Positions 51,115 through 64,000 of a stretch of DNA of 64,000 nt are shown here, piece after piece. The DNA is from Ceratotherium simum simum. Taxonomy: Eukaryota; Chordata; Mammalia; Perissodactyla; Rhinocerotidae. The stretch is from positions 3,743,771 through 3,807,770 of the forward strand of contig NW_004454229.1 of the NCBI RefSeq assembly GCF_000283155.1, written 5' to 3'. The notes under the pieces were generated by a model. It was given only the letters and a program-made list of their open reading frames with translations. It did no database searches and was not told where the DNA came from. Each line of letters begins with the position of its first letter. Position 1 is the stretch's first letter. The translations under genes were made by a program, and so were the position numbers.

Positions 51115-51202
51115 GTACAGTCGATGATGTTCACACAGCGACGGAATTGCCTAACGACACATTTCTCAGAACATATCCCCGTCATTAAGCAACGCGTGAC
51201 TG

Positions 51203-53460
51203 GATAGGCTGGCCTGTTAAAAGATTGGATCCACTCATTCATCTCTTTAAATACATTTTTTTCCTTAGGAAGATGTACACAAAACCTAGGTGCTTAATGA
51301 ATGCTTGTTAAATAAAAAAGTAGAGAGTAAAAATGTCCAACTATAAAATTTCCATTGTTGCACTGAACATAATTACTGATTAACCTATTTGTTAGGTGAG
51401 ATTTTCTTGAGAGCTATCAAAAATGCTCTCTGTAAGAATTTTTTCTCAGTTCTGCATATGTCAGAATAGGTATTTGCCTGTGGTCAGGCAATGGTTTAAT
51501 GCTCACAATTCAGATTTAGACAGGGCTTTAGTTTGTGGTAATTCTAGTGAAACATAAGGGTTTAATGGAGTAACTGTAAATGTTTCATTGCATTATATAA
51601 ACATCTTAAAATAGTACTTTTCTAAGTGGTTCAAAAGATATAGTAAGTGAATTTTATGCATTTAGGAAAAGTTAACTGGACTGTTTGCTAGCTCTGCACA
51701 TAAAGTATTAATTTTAACTAGAGAAAAATAACCTCTATCTTTTCCTTTTTTTTTTTTTAGCTCCTAAGAGTTACATTACAGTACATTAAAGTTTATATTA
51801 AAATGACATGTAGAAGTTAGTAAATCGATGAGGCACATGTATTTTTGGAATATTAATTTAAATATACTTTGTAGTTTCTATTCTGAAAGTCTTGGGGTCT
51901 AAAAACATCCCACAAAAAAATGATTAGCCTGCTTAATTCTAACCAGTCCTTTTCTAAACCATACAGGGGTAATGTAAACAACAACAGCAGTACTAGGTGC
52001 TTGTTGATTATTCAGAGGTTGCTTGTCCAGATACGAGTATCCAGACTTTGCTTTTCCATTTGTCCTTTGACTATTTCCTTGCTCTTTAGCACTGAAACAG
52101 AAAATCCAGATGAATCCCTTTACAGCCCATTTCCTGATCCATAAAATTTTTGTTAGTGGCATCAGTGAAATTTTACAGAAGGGGTTTGGATTTATCTGCA
52201 TGTTTTAATTGTCCACATTGTCCTTGTTTGTATTATCACTCTGAGTAATAGGCATAATCCATCTGATTAATGTTAATGATGATAGACTAAAACCATTTAC
52301 CATTTCATAAAATTTTTAAGGAAACTTTAAGAGAGATACTAACTTTTCTTTAGATTTTTGTTTCTTGAGAAAAGTTTACTGTCCACTGAAAGATTCAGTC
52401 ATCTTTGGATGCTTTCCACAGAAAGTTTTTCTCTGCATATGAATGAAGCAGCATTATCAATAAGGTACAGATTGTAGGCATCTAAAAGTGATTCTAATCA
52501 AAGGAGGAGCAGCACGTGTTGGCTTTGAACCCCTTCCATAACATCAGTGCTTGTAGGCCCCAGATTTCTTGGCACTGAGAAAACAGTTGAAAAAAGTAAC
52601 TGAGGGTTTGCCTCAAGAGTCTGGTCATAGTGATGAACTCGGAATACTCGTGAGAAGACTTGGTTGGGTCTGCAAAGGTGATGAGCCTAGCTTTTCTCTG
52701 GGGGCCCACAGTTAATCTAGTCATTTAGGATCCAAAAGCAAGTCTTAGGCATTGTGTGAATTGGGAAGCCTGGACTATGCTATCAGAAAGACACTGAAGT
52801 TGGCTTCCAGCACTATCCATACTAGAGATGTGGGAATAGGCTACATTCTGCCAATTCCAGAATCAGAGCCAATCTTTCAGCTTTGAAACAGTGCAGAATA
52901 ATGATCTCTGTTCATGAGAGTAGCTGAACTCAGCAAACATTATAAATTAATAGCTACAATTTTCTAGGGGTGTCCAGTGTGTGGGGAAGGGAAATTGTTT
53001 TTCACAAACCACTTGTCCTCATGGCCCTTGCTCACACTGATAATATCTATAATGTTATCTTGACACAAGGAAGAAGAATTCATCAACATTCTTCTTTCTG
53101 GTAGTGAGACAGGTGCTACTGTAGTGGGTATTTTCAGATGGGCTGTTATTGTAAGTCCTGTTCTCAGGACTATTTATTTCTTAAGAGTTAATGGTTTTGA
53201 AGTAAGAAATCGTATTTATAGGTATAGACTTTGATAAACTGGGTTTCTGATTTACTGTGAAGAGCCAAGAACATGAAATGCCAACTCACATCGACTCTTA
53301 GAGCCTGATTATCAATCACCTAGCATATTGAAAGTACTTTTTTCCCTAAGTCTAGTAGCTGGTGAAGGGACGATACGGTATTTTTATCAGCAGTTCACAG
53401 GCAGCAGAAGCAATTGGTGCTGGAGGCCTTTGGCATGGCACCAGCCTCTGAACGAACTTC
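51203..53460. other. Intergenic sequence, few or no repeats
   Basis: About 2.3 kb; no gene or transposon recognised. Confidence 0.4.
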
Positions 53461-53900
53461 CGTGTTTAACCCTATATAATCCATTCTTCACACAGCAGCT
53501 AAAATAATTTTGAGTAAATTGGATGATATCATTCCCTGCTGAGAACTTTAATAGCTTCCCATTATGCTGAAAATAAAATCCAAACTTCTTAAGGGAGATA
53601 ATTGGCTTTCTGCCTCTTTTCATAGTACTCTACATTCTAGCCTCCTAGACTTTCTTTTTGTGCCTCCTGAAATGCCCAGCTCTTTCCTGTCTGTCTTTTG
53701 GGACTATAGTTTCTGCCCTGTAGTTCACTTCCCCAGATTGTTCAGATGGCTGGCTTCTTATCCTCTGGACCAGACACATCCCCTGTTTATTTACTCCATG
53801 GCTCTGAATCTTTGTTTACTTGTATGTCTTCCTTACCAGAATAAACTCCATGAGAGCAGGACAGTTAGATGCTCAACAGATTTATTAAAGGAAGGTAAGG
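53461..53900 (+). mobile_element. L2 LINE 3' fragment
   Basis: CATTCTTCACACAGCAGCTA, GCTTCCCATTATGCTGAAAA, TAAAATCCAAACTTCTTAAG then CTCCATGAGAGCAGGACAG. Open frame 53564-53947 is a by-product. Confidence 0.78.
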
Positions 53901-54192
53901 AGAAGGTGGGGAAGAGGAGAGGCTCTAAGGAATCTGAGCATTTCTGACAGAGAGGAAGCCACCATCAAGGAGGTTCCCTTTGGAAAATAGGGATCTTATG
54001 ATAAAGATTTCTGAGAGCGGCAAGAAGGGCAAAGGCAAAGCTCTTCCTGAGTGGGCAGCTTTGAAGAAAGGACATATAGTGAATACATGTTTTTGTCTGC
54101 CCAGTACCCCATCTTCTTTCTTAGTAATTATCCCCAACTGAACATATGACCTAAGTCGGATCAATTATAGTACCTCGCTCCCTTTCTAAGGC

Positions 54193-54352
54193 AGTGGTTT
54201 TCAAACTTCTATGTGCATCAGATCCACCTGGAGAGCTTATTAAAATTCAGATTGCTCAGCCTCACCGCTACAGTCTGGGTGGGGTCTGATAATTTGCATT
54301 CCTAACAAATTCCTTGATGATCTGATGCTGATCTGGGGAACCGCTGGTCTAA
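54193..54352 (+). mobile_element. MER5A-like hAT MITE
   Basis: CAGTGGTTTTCAAACTTCTA to GGGGAACCGCTGGTC, with AATTTGCATTCCTAACAAAT inside. Nearly full length. Confidence 0.82.
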
Positions 54353-54645
54353 GGGATGGACATTTGAGCCAAGACAGACTAATCAGAATCCATATCTGGG
54401 ATTTTTCATACAGGAGGTAGGAAAAGAAGCCCTTTTCTTCTGATCACAGAGCTGTAAGGATGTGAGGTCTGAGCTGCCATGTACCCTTGCCATGCAGAGA
54501 AGCCAGTTCAAGAGAATAGCTCTAACACGGGAGCAAAGCCAAGAGGTGGAGAAGCCCTAATTAAGGCACTAAAGCCCTTGATTTGATCATCCCCCAGGCC
54601 AAACCCACCACTGCCTTCCCACAATAAAGGGCCAGTAAATTCACC
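54353..54645. other. Unassigned intergenic sequence
   Basis: Nothing recognised. Confidence 0.35.
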
Positions 54646-54825
54646 TAATTAATATACTAAGGGATGAGCTATGCTTTCTATTTATCCTCAGCAACCCTGT
54701 GAAGCAGTTGGCATTAGCACCATTTTACAGAAGAGTACACTGACTCTCAAAGCAGTGAAGTACTTCCAACTAAATTTGAATCCAGTCTGTGCTTTTATCC
54801 ACTACCCCATGTAATTAATAGAACT
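54646..54825 (+). mobile_element. MIR fragment
   Basis: TATCCTCAGCAACCCTGTGA, CATTTTACAGAAGAGTACAC, CTCAAAGCAGTGAAGTACTT. Confidence 0.65.
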
Positions 54826-55499
54826 TAAAGCTGGTATTTTCAGTAGATCAGGCTTTTATCTTACTATGAATTTGCTCACAACCTCTCTTCCATAGATAGT
54901 TGTCTGAAAGTCAACTCTAGTCCAGGGGAACAGACTTCGGGCCCATGGACCACTTTGACCCACAGATGTGATGTTTGGCCAGCCAGCACTCAAGTGCTTA
55001 AACAAAATTCTTTGAGTGCCTTTAGCATGATATGCTTCCCAGTTTGCCAATGTTCCTACCTCTTATTGTCTTATACCAAACCTCTTCTAGCTTGCTACCC
55101 CTCAGGCCTCCCTGCAGGCCTGAGCCTCTGCATCTGTTCAGGCTTCACTTCCCATCTCGGGAGTACCTGACTGGAACTCTACCTACCAATCTGGGGATTA
55201 GATCATGCCTTTTCCTCCAACAGCCCTGGATGATTTTATGAGCAAATACTGTTGCTTAAAGGTTGCCTTTTTTCTTTTGGCTTTGTCCAACTTAGACCCT
55301 ATCCCTACCTCATGATGCCAAGTGGCTGGGGGAACCGTGCCACACAGACACATGCTCCATGTGTTCCTAGCCAAGGATTTCTAGTGTTTTGAGTTATTAG
55401 CCCGTAACTTTTCCATCCCTAACAGAGGCCCAAGAGTGAATATAAGTTAGATCCAACTTTAAACTGATAATTCTACAGCTTGACCAGCAGTTTAGCAAA
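54826..55499. other. Unassigned intergenic sequence
   Basis: No gene; 55020-55230 is pyrimidine-rich and could be an L2 remnant. Confidence 0.3.
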
Positions 55500-55725
55500 G
55501 CACCGCCTTTAAGAGTTCAACTGCCTGGCTTCAAATCTTTCTGCTACATAACAGCTGTGTGATCTTAGGCAAGTTATGTAACCTGTGTCTCAGTTTTCTC
55601 AACTGTAAAATGGCAGTAACAGTCCCTACTTCATAGGGTGGTTATGAGGACTAGATACATGTAAAGTACTTAGAATAGCAATTGGTAAATAGTGAGCACT
55701 TAATATTAGCTATTATTCTTCCACC
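55500..55725 (+). mobile_element. MIR SINE, nearly full length
   Basis: CTGCCTGGCTTCAAATCTTT, CAGCTGTGTGATCTTAGGCA, TCAACTGTAAAATGGCAGTA, AGCACTTAATATTAGCTATT: full MIR order. Confidence 0.88.
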
Positions 55726-56869
55726 CAGAGCATACGGTGTCTGGTGTTCTGAAGTGTTTGTTAATCATATGAAGAAAAACAATCCAGTCCAGTCATTTGT
55801 GAGGTGTTAGCTGTGATGTGTCTGATGATCAACTTTTAGAAGTCCATAGCGATCTTCAGTAATTGTATGTCTTCTCAAAGGAAGGGCTCTATTACATTTC
55901 GTCGCTTAACAGTTGACTTATACAGTAGAAGCAATTCATAGATTGCCCATTTAGAAATGGATTTTTCAAGCCCCTAAACGTGGCTCCTTGTTTGTGGACT
56001 TAACCTGTTGGGCAGTAATGAACTTTGCATAGATTTCAAAGTTGCTGTGCTAACCCAAACAGAAAGGCACCTTCCACCCTTGGAACGCTGCATCTGAGGG
56101 CAGGGATGTGAAGTTTTTATTTGCTGCTTGGTTTTTGGAATCCAGGCACCTTTCATTTATTATTGAATTAATGTGATGTGGTAAGGACATAAGGAAACAG
56201 TTGTTGAAAAGGCACACTGTTAGGCTTTAAATTTGAAGCAAACAAGAAGACTGTTGTCCACCCCATCATCTTAGAAGTACACTTGGGAGTAACTCGGGAG
56301 AAACATGTCTTTGGATTTTATTCCCTTGTTGAATGATTCTAGCATTCAGCAGGCTGCGGCTTTCGGAAAACCTGGCGCCATTCTTCAGTTGCTGGGAATC
56401 TCCCACCTGGACCTCAGCCAACTCTTGGATTGGCGTTGGCCTTTTAGGGTCCTGGTTTTGTGGTCAGGTCATAGCTTTTTGCTGTGAATGACGATAGCTG
56501 TCTTGGAAAAACTCCCATTCTGACTTGAGAGATAAGGAATAGGGCATCCTGCCAACACGTGGGAGAGCTGATAGGGACCAGCACACTGCTGGAAGCCGGC
56601 ATGCCAGTCCAAGGGCCTGCTACCAGCGAGAGGCAGACGCAGACTTTCTGTTTCCAGGGGCCTGTTCAGATCATGTTACACAGTTGCTACTTCCTAACAA
56701 CTGAGTTCCTCTGTGGGGCACAGGATTTAGACTTTTCCCAAATGAGGAGTATTTGCTCTCCAGGTCTCCTGGGCTACTGTAGAGGCCCCTAATTGAGGAA
56801 GCCTATCATTTCCACTTGAGTTGCTTGGGGATATAGGGCTTTGGCAAAAGGTAGGGGTGGTATATATCT
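55726..56869. other. Unassigned intergenic sequence
   Basis: About 1.1 kb, no recognised repeat or gene. Confidence 0.35.
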
Positions 56870-57095
56870 GTTGCCTCATTTTGGAGATGAAAACTGAGAA
56901 ACAGATTCTAACTTGACCGAAGTTAGATTCAGAACTGTTGACAGCAAGAAAGAGCCTTAATCTAGTCCAAATTACTAATTTTTAGAGGGTCCATGACTTT
57001 TCCAAGGTCACTCCAAAAATCAGTAGCAAAGCAGGGACTAGAATTCAGGTCTCCTTATTTCCAGGCCAAAACTCTCCACCTGATCAGCTGCCTCT
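56870..57095 (+). mobile_element. MIR-type fragment
   Basis: TTTTGGAGATGAAAACTGAG, TGACTTTTCCAAGGTCACTC, GACTAGAATTCAGGTCTCCT. Confidence 0.6.
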
Positions 57096-58499
57096 CTCGG
57101 GGCAGATGTGCTGGAAAGGTCTGCCCTATTAGAGAGAAGCAACGACCAAAAATTGTTCACAGAAGACACAATGAGAAGCCCGTGACAGAATTTTCACCTT
57201 CAAAAGCCTCTGCACAAGGATATGGTATCAGACACCCAAAGTTTCCACCCTCCTTCACATCCATGTTTTTGATAGACTATCTCAAGCTGCAGGTGGGATC
57301 AAGGAGGCAAAACCCACGGATTTCTCTTATCAGCCAGACTGCAGCCAAGGTAAAGGTGACTAGGCTAATTAATGAAGCCCAGCAGGAAATTAGCAACAAC
57401 AAACACTGACAAGGAAACCACCCTGGCATAAAATTTTAAAAATAAAAGCAAAAACACGTACAATGAATAAAAGGTTTTTTGAACTGCAATTTTGCAAATT
57501 ATATCTTTGGTATCCTGTGACCAGGGCTGCTTTGACACAGCAGTAGGAAGCTTCTAATATGGAGGAGCCACAAAAGGCCCCCCTCATTCAGCAGGCTGGC
57601 TCCAGTTCACCCCATTCACCCTGCCCTGCCCAACAACCTAGGAGCAGGCTGGTCTTCCAGCATCCAGGCTTTGGTAGAGAGAGAGCTTGCAAAGGGCTCA
57701 CTCTCTATGGAGAGCATTCTCTCGTCTGGTTCTAACAAAATGAGAAATTTTTTTGTCATAGCATTTCTGCTTTGACAGTACTCAGTGCAAAAGTAAGGGT
57801 TAGATGCGAGTTTTCTGCTTTTTTTCCTACTGAGAATATGCGTTACCTAAAACCCATGACTTCATTCAGTATCAGTCACAGGAGGCTGGTTAACTGTATA
57901 TTAATAGATTAACCCACCCAGCCCCTGGCAAATGTTCAGAAGAGTTTGCTAAATACAGCAATGCTGGAAGACTGGGAAAGCTGTCTGTGGTTCTTCCCTT
58001 ACAGAAATTGCATTCATGTAGATGAGGAGTCATATTTTCATAGATGAATCTTTTTACTGTGTACAATTTTCCTCCAGGGAAACAGTTAAATTGAAGTATG
58101 CTGTCATTAGATCGTGAATGGTGGAAATTGGTGGTGGTCACTGAACTTGAGTTCTCACTTGAACAGTCCCAGAGGCTGCAAATTCAGATACTTTTAGGGG
58201 CCAGAAAGGTAGGGTGTGTTTGAAGCAGCCTCTACTCTGCTGCAACTGATTGTTGGCTCATGGGAATAAGGCCCAATGTTGCCAGATCATTTTTTTTAAG
58301 TAAGAGGCCAGAAACCATATTTATTTGTGAAATCTCCCAATTTTTAAATGTTAATAACTTATTCTAAAAATTTTAAAACATCATGTTGTCTAAATAAAAC
58401 ATACATGGGCCATATGGCTTCTGCTCCAGACTTTCTGCCCTGCCCAGGAATTCAAGCAACACATATTTTACGGAAATAGATGTTGCATGATCTCTTAAG
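57096..58499. other. Unassigned intergenic sequence
   Basis: About 1.4 kb. It holds part of a 138-codon open frame (56993-57409) with no recognised family. Poly(A)-like hexamers for the - strand occur at its right end. Confidence 0.35.
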
Positions 58500-59454
58500 T
58501 GTGTGAGTTTTATTACTTAAATATTTCTTTTATCTTAACTGAAAAATCTAAGACACATACAACAAGCCAAGAATAACTATTCTACTTCTAAGAAAAATGC
58601 TGCCAGTAAATAAATGTACCTCAGACTGAAGTACAGAAGATTTTTACGTTTCATAAATTACTCCCAGTGGTCCAGTTTGGCATACAGTGAAACCTCCCCA
58701 CCCCGAACTTCTTGACTTTGGCATAGAAAGGGCCCCTTCCATCAGGCCTGGGCATCCCCATTCCTTACCGGTGGAGACTGATTTTTCTACAGATGGACTC
58801 AAATGAAAATTATCTCACTAAAAAGACATGTTTGATTTTCTTAAATTGGAAAGTTACAAAGGGAGTGACAATGAAGTGCAAGAAGTAAAGTAGTGGGTGT
58901 CTGTGTGCGACCTCTATGCCGGACCCCAAAAGCCTCAACGCCTGAGGTGCAGACCCTCCTGACAGGAAGGGTCCTCTCAGCCCGGAAGCTGAGACCTTGT
59001 TGAAGTCTGAACAGCAGTCTGGCCTTTGGCATCATATAGATTTACCTCTAGATCAGTATGGGTTAAAACAAAGATTTACAGGTGGTTGGTTGTTGGTCTT
59101 TTTTTTTTCTTAAAAGCAAACTATGATCCCATCAATGTATTTCTAAGGAAAATGTAAACTGTTCATACATTCTGTTAAACATCACAGTGAAAAACAAGTA
59201 CCCGTATGTGTGATAGGGCAGGCGGAGGGTCCACCTGCTCTGTCCTTGGCAAAGGCCCTTGGTCACACTGGTGACAATGCCAGCTTCGCTGCTGCACGGA
59301 TACCTATGTCGTGCCATCCCATTGGAGCACCAGTGGACCCCAAAGGCAGGGCAGGGCAGGGCAGGGCAGGGCAGGGGGAAGGGGGCTTTCTGAAATGTTT
59401 CCAGGAGCTCTGTCCAGCTGTCTCCGTCTTCCAGCCCGGGAGTGCTGCACCAAA
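58500..59454 (-). other. TTC39A: Probable TTC39A 3' UTR
   Basis: Sequence following the TTC39A stop on the - strand. It holds a (GGGCA)n run near its start and reaches an AATAAA on the - strand at 58514-58509 (TTTATT on +). A second hexamer lies at 58325-58320. The exact 3' end cannot be fixed from sequence. Confidence 0.45.
59345..59376. repeat. (GGGCA)n short tandem repeat in TTC39A 3' UTR
   Basis: About six uninterrupted units of GGGCA (read on +), ending in a G run, 80-110 bases after the TTC39A stop. Pure five-base units suggest length polymorphism. Confidence 0.85.
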
Positions 59455-62199
<2,745 letters not shown>

Positions 62200-62329
62200 T
62201 TATTTATTACTGAGATCTCACCTTACCCCAGGGAGGAGCTAAGAGGGACCCATATCCTCGCTGTTCTGCTCTAGCTGCGAAGAGTTTTCAGCTACTTTTC
62301 TGCTCGTGATTTCCCGGGGCACTATTATG

Positions 62330-62600
62330 CTCTCTCCCCAACTTTCTGTGTCCAAACTCTTCCCATCCTTTGAGGACCAGGCCATGCCCCACATTCTCCA
62401 GGAAGTCCTCCCTGCTCTAGCTGACAGGGCCTCCTTCTATGTTGGAGGGACCATAATTTACTTAAGCACTTCAGGATTTACAATAGAGCTTAAGAATATG
62501 TCATCTCCTCTCCTCTTCCCCTAAAGCCTGGACTTGAGTCACCATGATGAAAACTATGAAACATATCCTGATTCCTTTTTTTGCCTTGACTGCCAGGAAG
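62330..62600 (+). mobile_element. Probable L2 3' fragment
   Basis: CAAACTCTTCCCATCCTTTG, CAGGAAGTCCTCCCTGCTCT; diverged. Confidence 0.5.
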
Positions 62601-62832
62601 CTCAGAATATTAAACTAAATTTTCATTCATAGTAATTCTGTTAGCATTCCCTAAACTATCAAACCAGGTAATGGCTGTGAAAGTAACTTGCATACATAAA
62701 GTTCTAGAAAGACATTATTGTTATGGTTCTTGTTATTATGTTTTAGGAAGGGAATTGGAGTTTACACCAGTATTTCTCAAATTATTATATGGTCCCAAGT
62801 TAGCAAACGTTCCATTTAAAAAAAATGGTTCT

Positions 62833-63017
62833 GGGGCCGGCCCTGTGGCGTAGCAGTTAAGTGCGCATGCTCCGCTGCTGGCAGCCCGGGTTTGGATCCC
62901 GGGTGCGCACCGACACACCGCTTGTCAGGCCATGCTTTGACGGCATCCCACATAAAGTGGAGGAAGATTGGCATGGATGTTAGCTCAGGGCTGATTTTCC
63001 TCACAAAAAAAAAAAAA
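62833..63017 (+). mobile_element. ERE SINE (short B-type, one module)
   Basis: Starts GGGGCCGGCCCTGTGGCGTA. Only one B module is present before a 19-base A run. Flanks AAAAATGGTTCT / AAAAAAGGTTCT. Confidence 0.9.
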
Positions 63018-63029
63018 AAAAAAGGTTCT

Positions 63030-63390
63030 GTGGCCCAATAAGTTAGGGAAAAACCACATCTTCAAGCTTGTTGGGGACTCACCATGCAGGTTAACATATA
63101 AAGGCTCCAAGAAGGTCTACAGTATATAAACTTTGTTTAGGCCAGTCTTTCCCAAATATATTTAATCACAGAAATCATTTTAGGCATAAATAGCATTTTG
63201 CAGATTATAGTTTGGGAAATTCTCCCCTAAATTGTTGGTATAGTTGCTTCCCCTGCTCTTTCTTGCAACATCCCACCCACCCCCATTTTGACAATAATAG
63301 CTTTACAGTATATTTTAAACTATAAAATATTTTAAAATTTGTTTAGAGATATTCAGGATATAAGCTATAAATAAATTCTATATAAATATT
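63030..63390. other. Unassigned sequence in TTC39A gene body
   Basis: AT-rich, no exon or repeat recognised. Confidence 0.35.
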
Positions 63391-63600
63391 GAACCTTTCG
63401 ATTTATAAAGTGTTTAACACATTTTATCAGCTCATACTCATAACTGCTCTAGGAAATGGGCAAGGTATATATTATTCCCACTTTACATTAAGGGAAGGGG
63501 GACCCTATCCAAGGTTACACAATTAGTAGATAGTAGAGCCAGGACCAGAGAAAGGTCTCTGAAGCAAGGCCCTTTCTACTTTTCTGGCTGCCTTACTATT
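63391..63600 (+). mobile_element. MIR fragment
   Basis: ATCAGCTCATACTCATAACT, TATTCCCACTTTACATTAAG, CCAAGGTTACACAATTAGTA. Confidence 0.7.
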
Positions 63601-63674
63601 TGAATAACAACAAGGACTCTAAGCAAACTGGAACCTTCTCTGACGCCTGCTCAAATCTTGCAGAGGATTAACAC

Positions 63675-63945
63675 TATAACAGTGGTTCAGAATACGGGCT
63701 CTGGGACGAGACCATCTGGGTTCAAATTCTGACTCTCTAACTCACTAGCTGTGCAACCTGAACAAGTGATTTTATTTTTCTACTTATCTATTAGGCCTTA
63801 TTATCCCCATCTGTAAAATGGGGATCCCAGCAGCGCCTACTCAGAGGGTTGCTGTGAGGATCAGATGAGGCAACAGGCAATGGGTGTCAGGAGTCTTGAA
63901 GACAGCACGTGCCCAACAGCAACGTCAGCTATTGTTGTTATTATT
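63675..63945 (+). mobile_element. MIR SINE, nearly full length
   Basis: GAATACGGGCTCTGGGACGA, CTGGGTTCAAATTCTGACTC, CCCCATCTGTAAAATGGGGA, AGAGGGTTGCTGTGAGGATC. Confidence 0.88.
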
Positions 63946-64000
63946 GCCGTCGTTTCAGAGATGAATACACCCAGTCCCAGGCCTCAGAAAAGCTCAGTCC

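Larger units (their letters stand above)
50223..51202 (+). mobile_element. MER2-like Tigger element split by a nested LTR
   Basis: Left part 50223-50345 (GTCATGCACCACATAATG ... TTTGTCTAAGTAC) and right part 51119-51202 (ATGATGTTCACACAGCGACG ... ACGCGTGACTG) are the two ends of one element of the same short form as at 28380. The break is at the LTR insertion. Confidence 0.78.

Noticed and set aside
53564..53947. 127-codon + strand frame with apparent hydrophobic segment
   Set aside because: Derived from an L2 LINE 3' region that is present, diverged, at several other places in the window.

Overview
This is vertebrate nuclear DNA, and almost certainly from an equid or another perissodactyl. 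It carries about 17 copies of the tRNA-derived ERE SINE family (Pol III B box GGTTCGGATCC, tail ending in a run of A or in A/T-rich sequence). This family is characteristic of horses and their relatives. I see no bacterial, phage or CRISPR features.

Layout. Positions 1-10,200 are intergenic and dense in repeats: L1 3' ends, one large 5'-truncated L1 broken up by ERE insertions, MER5-type hAT pieces, LTR-like segments and old unassigned repeats. A CpG island at about 10,370-11,070 holds the promoter, the 5' leader with two short upstream ORFs, and the first coding exon of RNF11 (+ strand). A 34.1-kb intron (11,064-45,197) follows, filled with L2, MIR, L1, MER2-like and ERE elements separated by unique stretches. 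The second and third coding exons are at 45,198-45,367 and 46,697-46,868, and a 3' UTR runs to a likely poly(A) signal at 47,592. The spliced product is an intact 154-residue RING-H2 protein.

From about 47.6 to 58.5 kb lies an intergenic stretch that includes a triple-nested transposon (SINE in LTR in DNA transposon). At the right edge are the last four coding exons of TTC39A on the - strand (62,013 down to 59,455), with matching splice phases and an intact stop. The rest of TTC39A lies beyond the window. RNF11 and TTC39A therefore converge tail to tail, in the arrangement I recall for human 1p32.3.

The two genes have no evident direct functional link. RNF11 is a membrane-anchored ubiquitin-pathway adaptor, and TTC39A is a poorly characterised TPR-repeat protein. 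I found no new biological system. The items most worth a second look are the two upstream ORFs in the RNF11 leader, the nested transposon, two ERE insertions at the same site of two different L1 copies, a chimeric SINE with a tRNA-Glu head and an apparent RTE-type tail, a close inverted ERE pair in the RNF11 intron, and an ERE with a duplicated B box. Names of old repeat families are from memory and are marked as tentative.
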